From positions 1-37,304 of IMG/VR virus record IMGVR_UViG_3300044631_003111: 37,304 bases of DNA; one strand, 5' to 3'. Both the position numbers and the translations under genes were made by a program. Every line of letters begins with the position of its first letter. Position 1 is the stretch's first letter. This DNA is from a virus. Below are positions 16,801 through 22,990 of this stretch, one piece after another. The notes under the pieces were generated by a model. It did not search any database and had not been told where the DNA came from. It saw only the letters and a list, made by a program, of their open reading frames with translations.

Positions 16801-19581
16801 GGCAACCTCCTCACCTCCGTCCTCGACCTCACGCAATTCCGCAACCGCGCCCTCAAAGCCATCAACGCCGGCGACCCCACCATCGGCCGCCTCTACAACA
16901 ACGACCTCAAAGCCATCGAAGCCGACCTCAAGCAGTGGATGGAAAACCACCGCCAAGACCTCCCCGGCAGCAACAAAATCGGCGAGCAACGCCGCGACGC
17001 CATCAACTCCCTCATCGGCATCGCCACCAATGTGAACAAGGGCGCAAACCCCTTCAGCGGCAAAATCGCCGGCCCCAGCTCCGCCATCAAACAATTCCGC
17101 CTCGACCGCCTCGACGCCGCCACCGGCACCGGCCGCACCGGCTTCCATTTCGATTACGACAAAGCGAACGGCAACCTCCTCCCCGAAATCCCCACCCCGC
17201 TCCCCGACTTGTCAAAAGACCTCCCAACGCCTAAAGGCGCTTCCCAAGCAGAAGCCCCCACCATCAAAGTGCGATTTGGCAACACAGGTCAAAACTACAG
17301 CCTCATCCCTCCTGGGCAGGCTATACCTGACGCTTACCACGGCACGCCGCACAAGGTAGACCGTTTTAGCACAGACAAAATCGGCACCGGCGAAGGAGCG
17401 CAGGCTTATGGTTGGGGGTTATATTTTGCGGAGAACCAGAAAGTAGCTGAAGACTACCAACGCACGCTCGCAAAGAGAGCGGGAACGACAGATGCATGGT
17501 TTTTGCGACCAATCGATTCGGCTACGGAAAAATTCCGTAAGGCAATTAACTATGCCGATGCTGCCCCAATGGCGATTAGTCAGACAATATCGGCTATGAG
17601 CGCAACCGAGGCTGATGCGCCTCGCATTTCCAGAGAACTTGCCGCATCTGCACGCAAGCCAGAATACATCAAAGCCTACAACGACATTGCCGACATGATT
17701 GATTCTGGAGAGGTTATTGTTTCAATCCCTTCTGGAAACCTCTACTCTGTAAAACTGAATGTTGACGATGCCGACCTGCTCGATTGGGACAAGCCATTAA
17801 GTGAGCAGAGTCCAAAAGTGCAGGCGGCACTTGCGGAGATGAATCCAGATTTCTACTCGCCAGAGGGAGCAGACTACGATGGCAACGAACGGGGCCAAGT
17901 TACATACACTCGGCTTTCGACTGACTTTGTTCAAAAACAGAATAGGCGCGAGGTTCCATACGGGAATACTTACAAGCAGGCATCTGAAAAATTACTTGCC
18001 CTTGGCATCCCCGGCATCCGCTACGCCGACCAAGGCAGCCGGCAATTCAACGCCACGGACGAGCGACTCTTGGAGCTTGCCAAAAAATACAACGGCAACA
18101 AGGAAGCCGCCGTCGATGACTTTATGCGAAGCGTCTATGACGCGCCCAAGGCCAAGGAAAAAATGCGAAACGACCTTCTTCGCAACTTTCCAGAGCGCAC
18201 CTACAACTATGTGGTCTTCGATGAAAACCTCATTCGCATCACCGAGGAGAACGGCAACCGAATCCCCGCCTCGCAAGCCCTCGACACCCCCGGCCAAGCC
18301 ATGCCGGATGTGGTGCATTCTGCGGGATATGCCCTTCCAAAAAAAGTTCCGCAACGAGGCTATTTTTCTATTGGAACACTGCCAACAACCGACGGACGCG
18401 TGCTGGAGTATCATGTAGACCCTACCACGACAATTCAGCCAAGAGTCGCTGGAATAAACAGCATACGCGGAGAACAAGTCGCCATGTTAGAGGCCGACAG
18501 GCACAATACTCGCGGTGACAACATGGGCGGCCCATTGCATCCTTTTTTAATTAGCAACCAAACCGTCGCTAGATTGCCTGATGGACGAGGCTACAAAGCA
18601 GTGTGGGCAAATATGAATAGTGCCTTTGTCACACGAGCAAAAAACATCGTTAAAACCACGACTGCAGGCCATGCGCTGATTCAGATAATGAAAGAGAATG
18701 CACACCGCAGTAATCGCAAGTTCGTAATGGATGTAACTGCAGAAATTGACAAGCGCAGTTCCACTATGTCGAAAGACCAAGTCGATTTCTTGCATGTAGT
18801 GCTGGAACTTGGCGCAATCAATCCTAAAGGCCGAATGAATCAAGCCGCCAGTAAGTTGGAAAGAACAGCCAAGGCGGCACTCAATAAGGAAGTGCCAATG
18901 CAAGAATTGGCTGACGCGCAAAAAGAATATGATGCGACACTCAATAAGTATCAGCCCATGGTTGAGTTTCTCTCGCGTTTAAGCCCCTTAAAATCTCACG
19001 CAACACGCGGAAGAATGCCTGCGTTTGACAACGAGTTTGCATCTATTCTTTCCAATTACCGAAACCAACCGTGGTTTGAGTCTATGGCTTCAAAATACCG
19101 CAACACAAAATTTGTCGATGAGGCTGCAAGGTTTTCGTTCAATCAGCGTGGGGCTGCAATGGATCGCATCACCGGCATCCCATTTGCCCCTAATGTAAAG
19201 TCTATGCTGAAAAGTTCGATGGACTTTGTAAATGGCCAAAACCTCGATGTTGTCGGAGTGGTGCAATTGTCAAAAGACGCAGATGCATTTGCCGTTTACT
19301 TTGGGAAAAATTCAAAAGAAGAAGGAAAAATGAGCCCGAATGAAAGATTGCTTCGAAATCAACTTTTGGCCTCTGGTTCGTTCAAGCCACACCCTTCCTA
19401 TGATTGGGTCATGCTTGGCCCAGAAAACGCGGACAGCTTTATCCTGGATACACCTGCTGACCCGCTAAAATTGTTTCCCGATTACGCCAAGAACCACCCA
19501 AACAAAAATGTGCGCGAAGGCAGTAAAGAAACAGTTGTCGGGACGATGAAAAAGAGTAAGATTCCTTTAGTTCTCAAATGA
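13816..19581 (+). CDS. Giant polyvalent protein: HELGH protease-like and ADP-ribosyltransferase-like domains
   Basis: 1921 residues. Large polyvalent proteins are carried in or injected with phage DNA and combine effectors against the host. Residues 1-75 hold acidic repeats (SPEELDAME, TAEELDLYEE, TPDELDQKL). Gly/Ala-rich hydrophobic stretches near 350-390 and 490-540 may aid membrane passage. Residues 641-645 are HELGH, a zinc-protease motif; the WARDEIFAEDF segment around 732-736 may supply the third ligand. Residues about 1172-1300 resemble polyvalent-protein ADP-ribosyltransferase domains (YHGTPHKVDRF, GTGEGAQAYGWGLYFAE). A further segment begins near 1505. The part from about 17,270 on has lower GC and different codons, with a GC-rich island at 18,001-18,320, indicating domain acquisition. 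Targets are unknown. Confidence 0.8.
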   Translation: MLQLNRELSPEELDAMEAQDAAAPSSPAQPPATPLAMGPIAQLDPAREYTAEELDLYEEANSFTPDELDQKLVASVLDDPTYIPSRDEYFQAKDAKARLKSEGKLPGLLDYAATGAGAFIQTLGDMATEIVDDPGDFLARGPATGEAIKRKSWRGTNDFARWFRQLNATNPVGRYEDTGEFVYDQVGSDVVPLADHQMRALEQGRKIRPVNEEDVKDAEYERFIFERSRQKELEEWVAGVSERTHPLTRLFSERDQQEQPMQATSDILGGVLEPTNALTMAIPFGAGAKSIGFSRVAKDYGSRTARVLERSAGAGADAMEAGASRLQSIIEKGTRLSPENQTKIAKWSAAGGVGGAVFGMDTDIPVLSQAQDAAKFLGGAYIAYKGGVGTLRTVQKVAGPTSVALRIAADPADGLDAVAQASVATKLNAFPELSPVREVLENPTRFRAIESTPARIAADPRFGPQTRAIADSLANPAIVQGVRGASAVAGGAIKGAAANAPFVALALNAEEEQAAGNMLGMGAAFGAAGGAASRFTGLKQRRAEARSSDIARMLIDVELAGGDVGKFAQTYSPQQLGDLASMQGFFRDKVEFVPLNKTDFDLNTKALGGTGAAGLHVQAAPGEKARIFINLDAKREGIVPHELGHALIKSGALGGMQADSIRAFTTRRYTQAGVEARAREYATTLIQNENAAKFPGQNLAISQDAIQAKMDELGQSGLLRGDTDPLDWARDEIFAEDFRQASQSMDFAAIRRNLPAEGSWLGSMEGILGAQANALSISGVRIDPVTGQPDPLFKTNPILDTDPVLKKQVGQYLNNYRQWINHPDQTKARGVRVAPAARPQDLVNNPLVTFHDYGGGVLANEFARIDPATGQAILRDQRDINAETAKRQQQVKALVGSKLLPATDPNLGPKKTADGRVTVRGRTLPQQFDFLNGFAQHQRTFARQLETAAANGESLMVRYHSIGTGDSGSFRVRNLGNLEAITREVIPWGWELTSKGNLLTSVLDLTQFRNRALKAINAGDPTIGRLYNNDLKAIEADLKQWMENHRQDLPGSNKIGEQRRDAINSLIGIATNVNKGANPFSGKIAGPSSAIKQFRLDRLDAATGTGRTGFHFDYDKANGNLLPEIPTPLPDLSKDLPTPKGASQAEAPTIKVRFGNTGQNYSLIPPGQAIPDAYHGTPHKVDRFSTDKIGTGEGAQAYGWGLYFAENQKVAEDYQRTLAKRAGTTDAWFLRPIDSATEKFRKAINYADAAPMAISQTISAMSATEADAPRISRELAASARKPEYIKAYNDIADMIDSGEVIVSIPSGNLYSVKLNVDDADLLDWDKPLSEQSPKVQAALAEMNPDFYSPEGADYDGNERGQVTYTRLSTDFVQKQNRREVPYGNTYKQASEKLLALGIPGIRYADQGSRQFNATDERLLELAKKYNGNKEAAVDDFMRSVYDAPKAKEKMRNDLLRNFPERTYNYVVFDENLIRITEENGNRIPASQALDTPGQAMPDVVHSAGYALPKKVPQRGYFSIGTLPTTDGRVLEYHVDPTTTIQPRVAGINSIRGEQVAMLEADRHNTRGDNMGGPLHPFLISNQTVARLPDGRGYKAVWANMNSAFVTRAKNIVKTTTAGHALIQIMKENAHRSNRKFVMDVTAEIDKRSSTMSKDQVDFLHVVLELGAINPKGRMNQAASKLERTAKAALNKEVPMQELADAQKEYDATLNKYQPMVEFLSRLSPLKSHATRGRMPAFDNEFASILSNYRNQPWFESMASKYRNTKFVDEAARFSFNQRGAAMDRITGIPFAPNVKSMLKSSMDFVNGQNLDVVGVVQLSKDADAFAVYFGKNSKEEGKMSPNERLLRNQLLASGSFKPHPSYDWVMLGPENADSFILDTPADPLKLFPDYAKNHPNKNVREGSKETVVGTMKKSKIPLVLK

Positions 19582-19811
19582 TGAAGTTCAACCCAAAAGT
19601 AGATCATGTGCTAGTGACCGACAACGACGCTGGTCCCGAAGGTTGGGAGCTTGTGCCTGTGCAAGATTTAAATGTTTTCTACAATCCATCCAAAATGGAT
19701 GAGGCAGAAATGGCCAACATCATTGAGGACTTTGAGAGTGGCGATGGCAAGCTCATGGATAAAGTAGCTCACTTCGACACCGCTTTAGACCGCGAGTTGG
19801 CGGCAATTTAA
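19578..19811 (+). CDS. Small acidic protein coupled to the polyvalent protein
   Basis: 77 residues, acidic (many Asp and Glu). The start overlaps the giant gene's stop (ATGATG, with an alternative ATG one codon later). Its base composition matches the low-GC 3' part of that gene, so the two were probably acquired together. Such a coupled small acidic partner could be an immunity protein or chaperone for the ADP-ribosyltransferase-like part. That is inference, and no family is recognised. It is the last rightward gene before the convergent integrase. Confidence 0.6.
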   Translation: MMKFNPKVDHVLVTDNDAGPEGWELVPVQDLNVFYNPSKMDEAEMANIIEDFESGDGKLMDKVAHFDTALDRELAAI

Positions 19812-19821
19812 TCCGCGAAAG

Positions 19822-20829
19822 TCACACCGCCCACCACTTTTCAGCCTCGCGGCGCGTCACGCAATTCGCGTAGGTCTGGTAGAGCAACGCCGGACTGGTG
19901 TGCCCCATCTCAAACGCCGTCTTCGCCGCATCGCGGAAGTGCGCCAGGTGGTAGCTGGCGAACGAATGCCGAAGACAGTTTGGCGGCCACACGCCCTCCC
20001 CCACGCCGATCAACCGGCACGCCTCCTTCGCCATCGGCTCCCATTTTTTCTTGCTCCACCCCTCCACCAGCAGCCCCTTCCCAGTCGGCATGTGCCGCTT
20101 GAACGCCGGCTGGATCGTGATGTTCCGCGGCCGCGCCGCCCAGCCCTGCTTCGAATCCTCCGTGCGGATCGTGATTTCATCGTAGTCCCAATCAATCGCC
20201 GAAAACTCCACCGCAAAAATCTCCCGAGTCCGCATCCCCGCGAATCCCCCCGCCACCAACCAAGCCCGGAACCACGCCGGCCACTCCGCCGCCATTAGCT
20301 TCTGCATCTGCGCCGGAGTCAGAATCTCCAGCCGCGCCCCCTTGTCCCTCTTGGGCGGAGCATCCGAGAACGGATTTACCGGCACCCGCTCCCGCACCGT
20401 CGGCCAGTTGAAAAAATCCCGGCACACCGCAAACACATTGAACCGGCCCCGAGTCTCAAGCGGCAGGTGATCCACCCAATGCCGCGCCGCCGCCGCATCC
20501 AACTCCTCCAGCCCCCCCAGCCCCGCCCGCTCCACCAGCATATTCAGCGCCCACTTCAACTGGCGCAAAGTCACCGGCTCCACCTCCACCGACTTCTTCG
20601 CCAAGAACAACCCCACAAAATCCACCAACCGATCCCCCTTCGCCACCTGTGACGGCAACACCCCTTGGTGCGACAACCCAAACACCATCTTCGCATGTTC
20701 CCGATTCGCCTCCTCCTGGAACGCAAAAAACTTCCGCAGCCGCTTCCCCCCATTCAAAGACGCCGGCACATCGATCACCCAGCGGTTCCGTTTGCGGTTG
20801 AATTGAGGAATGAGCTTTTGCGCGTCCAT
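19822..20829 (-). CDS. int: Tyrosine recombinase integrase
   Basis: 335 residues, transcribed leftward and ending 10 bases from the previous gene. It joins phage and host DNA at att sites. The N-terminal SAM-like core-binding domain is at about 60-150. Catalytic residues in the C-terminal domain are Arg200 (AGMRTREIF), Lys about 227, Arg287 in NCLRHSFASYHLA, His310 (EMGHTS) and the nucleophile Tyr320 (LYQTYAN). The usual first His of the HxxR box is Asn284, a variation known in some families. Direct and inverted GTGCCACTTT repeats cover its promoter side, which suggests autoregulation. A tRNA-3'-end-like attP lies about 140 bases upstream of the start. Confidence 0.93.
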   Translation of the reverse strand: MDAQKLIPQFNRKRNRWVIDVPASLNGGKRLRKFFAFQEEANREHAKMVFGLSHQGVLPSQVAKGDRLVDFVGLFLAKKSVEVEPVTLRQLKWALNMLVERAGLGGLEELDAAAARHWVDHLPLETRGRFNVFAVCRDFFNWPTVRERVPVNPFSDAPPKRDKGARLEILTPAQMQKLMAAEWPAWFRAWLVAGGFAGMRTREIFAVEFSAIDWDYDEITIRTEDSKQGWAARPRNITIQPAFKRHMPTGKGLLVEGWSKKKWEPMAKEACRLIGVGEGVWPPNCLRHSFASYHLAHFRDAAKTAFEMGHTSPALLYQTYANCVTRREAEKWWAV

Positions 20830-20835
20830 TGCAAT

Positions 20836-20869
20836 AAAGTGGCACTGCAGTGCCAGTCAGTGCCACTTT
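20836..20869. repeat. Left arm-type repeats flanking attP (at int start)
   Basis: Three copies of a GTGCCACTTT-type word lie here: AAAGTGGCACT (20836-20846), AGTGCCA (20849-20855) and AGTGCCACTTT (20859-20869). The outer two form an exact 11-bp inverted repeat. The same word recurs at 21012-21054 on the other side of the core. Paired clusters on both sides of a core are typical of integrase arm-binding sites, and this cluster also overlaps the int start. Confidence 0.7.
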
Positions 20870-20970
20870 TTAATTTTTGCCAATTTTTTCCAAAAACTTC
20901 CACCGCCCGCCAACCCGCATGAACACTGGCTCCGCGGGCTTTTCCATCACTTTCCTCCAACCTCCAAAAA

Positions 20971-20998
20971 TGCGGAGGGGGTGGGATTCGAACCCACC
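20971..20998 (-). other. attP: attP core: 3' end of a tRNA gene (Ser-like)
   Basis: Read on the minus strand, this carries a T-arm (GTGGG, TTCGAAT loop, CCCAC) followed by the 3' acceptor strand CCCCTCC, discriminator G, then CA. No D-arm, anticodon arm or 5' acceptor strand precedes it, so it is only a 3' tRNA fragment. Such fragments act as integration cores that restore the host tRNA. Discriminator G with a GC-rich acceptor fits tRNA-Ser; the host gene apparently does not encode CCA. Confidence 0.85.
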
Positions 20999-21011
20999 TT
21001 TTTACCTACTG

Positions 21012-21054
21012 AAAGTGGCACTAAGTGGCGCGTTGGTGCCAGTTTTGTGCCACT
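21012..21054. repeat. Right arm-type repeats flanking attP
   Basis: Four copies of the arm word are visible: AAAGTGGCACT (21012-21022), AAGTGGCGC (21023-21031), TTGGTGCCA (21033-21041) and TTGTGCCACTA (21044-21054 region). They mirror the cluster at 20836-20869 around the attP core. They are candidate integrase and perhaps excisionase binding sites. The gene to the right ends at 21053. Confidence 0.65.
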
Positions 21055-21634
21055 ACCTCTGGCTGATGGTGGGGGCGGCGGCGCTTTGCATGTATTGGGT
21101 CGCGTGGGGGTGCATGAATAAAACGGTCTCAGGAGGCGTGGAGGTGGTGGGGAAGGGCTCGAGCAGGGCCATGCCGTCGAGCCAGCGGGCGCGGAGGACT
21201 TGGATGATGTGGCCGTTCGCCGGCCAGCTGCCGCGGTAGCAGCGTTTGAGGTCGTAGGTGAACGGGGTGGTGCCGATGACATCGCCGTTCAAGTCCACAA
21301 TGGCGCCGCTGGGGGCGGAGTGGATGGTGACTTTTCGGTCGGTGAAGTTGGCGGCCCACTCGGCGTCAAACTTGGCTTTGCGGGCGGCTTCGCGTTCGGC
21401 GGTGGCGCAGCCGCTGGTGAACAGGGCGAGGAGGCAGAGGAGAATGATAAAAGACCAGAAGCGTTGGTTTCCGGCTTCGTGCCGTTCTCCGCTAATTGCG
21501 GACCGGAGACCCCAAGGGGCGTAGAAAGCGGCGAACACCCACAACCACGCCCACCCTCCTTCGACGCGACTGGCGACTGCCGAGGCGCAGAGGATGGCGA
21601 GGGTGAGCCAGCCGAACCATTTGAGGATAGCCAT
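21053..21634 (-). CDS. Membrane protein with lipobox-like segment and PEGA-like region
   Basis: 193 residues from the ATG at 21634; an upstream in-frame extension starts only at non-ATG codons and overlaps the next gene. Two hydrophobic segments lie at residues about 6-20 (GWLTLAILCASAVAS) and 24-40, and a third (FWSFIILLCLLALFTSGC) ends in a lipobox-like TSGC. The part after it (VTIHSAPSGAIVDLNGDVIG, TTPFTYDL) matches a PEGA-type beta motif. Located with integrase and a ribbon-helix-helix protein on the minus strand, it is a candidate prophage-expressed envelope protein, for example for superinfection exclusion. Function is inferred from location. Confidence 0.6.
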   Translation of the reverse strand: MAILKWFGWLTLAILCASAVASRVEGGWAWLWVFAAFYAPWGLRSAISGERHEAGNQRFWSFIILLCLLALFTSGCATAEREAARKAKFDAEWAANFTDRKVTIHSAPSGAIVDLNGDVIGTTPFTYDLKRCYRGSWPANGHIIQVLRARWLDGMALLEPFPTTSTPPETVLFMHPHATQYMQSAAAPTISQR

Positions 21635-21650
21635 GGCAATGTGAGGTCGA

Positions 21651-21998
21651 TTATTTCGCCTTCCCAGTTTTCCGGTAGGTCGTGCTCCTGGCTGTTGAGT
21701 ATCCACCAACGGAGGTTTCGGACGGCTCGATGATATTCCGCCCAGAGTGAGGATGGGCCGGTGCTTTTCCCGAGTCGTTGTTCAAGATGATGCGGTCGGG
21801 CATGGCTTGTCCGGGGATGATGGCGGCCTGCTCTTCCCTTGCTTTCATTTCCTCGACCGCGTCGGCGATGATGGCGCTGACGGATGTCCGCAAACGGCGG
21901 TCGCGGTTGTTCAACGCCTGCTCTTTTTCTTTCACCCACTGCGCCACATCAGGCGGCAAGGTGATCGTGATGCGGGCGAATTTTTCGCTCTTTTTCAT
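21651..21998 (-). CDS. Ribbon-helix-helix regulator (CopG/Arc-type)
   Basis: 115 residues. Residues 1-55 form a ribbon-helix-helix: ARITITLPPDVAQWVKEKEQ (DNA-reading strand, then helix), then a second helix (RTSVSAIIADAVEEMKAREE). Residues 60-115 form an unstructured tail containing PGQAMPD, a word also found twice in the polyvalent protein. It is transcribed leftward, divergent from the early operon, next to palindromes at 22102-22115 and 22150-22167. It is a good candidate for a lysogeny repressor or autoregulator, by position. Confidence 0.7.
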   Translation of the reverse strand: MKKSEKFARITITLPPDVAQWVKEKEQALNNRDRRLRTSVSAIIADAVEEMKAREEQAAIIPGQAMPDRIILNNDSGKAPAHPHSGRNIIEPSETSVGGYSTARSTTYRKTGKAK

Positions 21999-22177
21999 GT
22001 CACACCAGTAATACCGGATATGAAAAAAGCAAGCGGGGTGTGAAATTTTTTTTCGCCCGCCGCGCCAGTATTCATGGGCGTGTCAAGTGAAATCTGCATG
22101 GTAGGTGAACACCTAATTGCGCCGGAATAAAAATTTTTCTTGGCACACCGATATGATCGCTCATATCAGTATGCGCC
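21999..22177. promoter_or_regulatory. Divergent control region with two dyad operators
   Basis: This 179-base gap lies between divergent ribbon-helix-helix genes. It contains a near-perfect dyad TAGGTG-AA-CACCTA (22102-22115), a perfect 7-bp inverted repeat GATATGA-TCGC-TCATATC (22150-22167) and an extra GATATGA half-site (22017-22023). A possible rightward promoter has TTGGCA at 22140-22145 with -10-like sequence within the second dyad. The dyads are probable operators of the flanking regulators. Promoter positions are not certain. Confidence 0.6.
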
Positions 22178-22345
22178 ATGCAGACGGAGTATGAGCGAAC
22201 CACAGTGAGTCTCCCCTCGGGGCTGATGACCTACCTCAAGGGGAAGAGTGAAGAGTTTGGAACACCGGTGAGCCGACTGATCGCGGCGGCACTGCGCGAA
22301 AAAATTTCACGCGAAACCAAAACCAAAAGGGGGAGTAAAAAATGA
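22178..22345 (+). CDS. Small ribbon-helix-helix protein
   Basis: 55 residues: MQTEYERTTVSLPSGLMTYL, then KSEEFGTPVSRLIAAALREK, the strand-helix-helix layout of Arc/CopG-type regulators. A basic tail follows (RETKTKRGSKK). It is the first gene of the rightward early operon, and the palindromic operator lies just upstream. Its stop overlaps the next start (ATGA). With the divergent RHH gene it may form the lysis-lysogeny switch. It was too short for routine ORF calling. Confidence 0.7.
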   Translation: MQTEYERTTVSLPSGLMTYLKGKSEEFGTPVSRLIAAALREKISRETKTKRGSKK

Positions 22346-22515
22346 AGCCTGGTTATTTGAAACCGAAAGAGGCTGCTGAATACCTGAGCGTGTCGGTCTC
22401 GATGATCTACGCGCTGAAGGGTGCGGGCACGCTCAAATTCTACAAGCTCGGCGGCGCGACGCTGCTGAAGGTCAGCGAACTCGATGCGGCGGTGGAGAAG
22501 GGGGTGCTGCAATGA
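22342..22515 (+). CDS. Excisionase-like (MerR-type HTH) protein
   Basis: 57 residues with the typical small excisionase-family helix-turn-helix: YLKPKEAAEYLSVSVSMIYA followed by LKFYKLGGATLLKVSELDAA. Such proteins bend DNA at attP to steer the integrase towards excision, or act as regulators. It overlaps both neighbouring genes by four bases and starts at the overlapping ATG. Position in the early operon next to the regulator, and near the integrase, fits Xis. Identity as Xis is inferred. Confidence 0.7.
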   Translation: MKPGYLKPKEAAEYLSVSVSMIYALKGAGTLKFYKLGGATLLKVSELDAAVEKGVLQ

Positions 22516-22664
22516 GTCTGTATTTTTGCCAAAGCACCGACCCTTTGTTCGGGCTGCTCGGGGATTACTTTTGGGCGAAGAGCCGCATGGATGCGGAGCT
22601 TCAATTTCAGAACAAGCACAACATCTGGCCGCACTATGTGAGGCGCGAATGGGGGTCTAAATGA
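22512..22664 (+). CDS. Small hypothetical early protein
   Basis: 50 residues with Trp, Phe and Tyr-rich sequence (DPLFGLLGDYFWAKSRMDAE, NIWPHYVRREW). It has no clear membrane segment. The start and stop overlap both neighbours by four bases, so it is translated as part of the tightly packed early operon. No family is recognised. Confidence 0.55.
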   Translation: MSLYFCQSTDPLFGLLGDYFWAKSRMDAELQFQNKHNIWPHYVRREWGSK

Positions 22665-22822
22665 CGGCCTCGGACTTTGCCATCGGGTTCGCCCTTGTCG
22701 GGCTGCTGGTCTGGTTTTTCCACGGCGCGATTGAGCACCGGATCCGCAAGGCGCGGGAGCGGCACTATGTGCAGCAGTGGTTCAACGGGCGCCAGAGGCG
22801 CACCTACCAGTGGCGGCAATGA
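22661..22822 (+). CDS. Small membrane protein
   Basis: 53 residues with one hydrophobic helix (residues 6-20, FAIGFALVGLLVWFF) and a strongly basic cytoplasmic-type tail (HRIRKARERHYVQQWFNGRQ). Overlapping ATGA junctions at both ends show operon coupling. It is a single-pass inner-membrane protein by prediction. Function is unknown. Confidence 0.6.
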   Translation: MTASDFAIGFALVGLLVWFFHGAIEHRIRKARERHYVQQWFNGRQRRTYQWRQ

Positions 22823-22980
22823 ACGGACTCGAAGCTCTGGCCCTCGCATGCCTCGTCTTTGTCAGCATCGTCCTCGCCTACTGGCCTGGCCAGGCATCGG
22901 TCTGGCACCGGATTCGGCGGGAGGAGGAGCGGGAGGACGAGAGGCGGCGGCGTTGGCGGGAGTTTCGCGACGCGGACTGA
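22819..22980 (+). CDS. Small membrane protein with charged tail
   Basis: 53 residues: a hydrophobic N-terminal helix (residues 4-22, LEALALACLVFVSIVLAYW) followed by a helix of alternating Arg and Glu (RIRREEEREDERRRRWREF). It follows another single-pass protein with the same layout, so the two could act together. The ATG overlaps the previous stop. The next gene starts 10 bases downstream. Function is unknown. Confidence 0.6.
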   Translation: MNGLEALALACLVFVSIVLAYWPGQASVWHRIRREEEREDERRRRWREFRDAD

Positions 22981-22990
22981 ATTTTTTAAT

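Noticed and set aside
15079-17148. 689-codon minus-strand frame opposite the polyvalent gene
   Set aside because: Same low-complexity antisense pattern; the plus strand encodes HELGH and other recognisable parts.
20960-21060. Complete tRNA gene at the att site
   Set aside because: Only the T-arm and 3' acceptor strand are present; no D-arm, anticodon arm or 5' acceptor strand precedes them.
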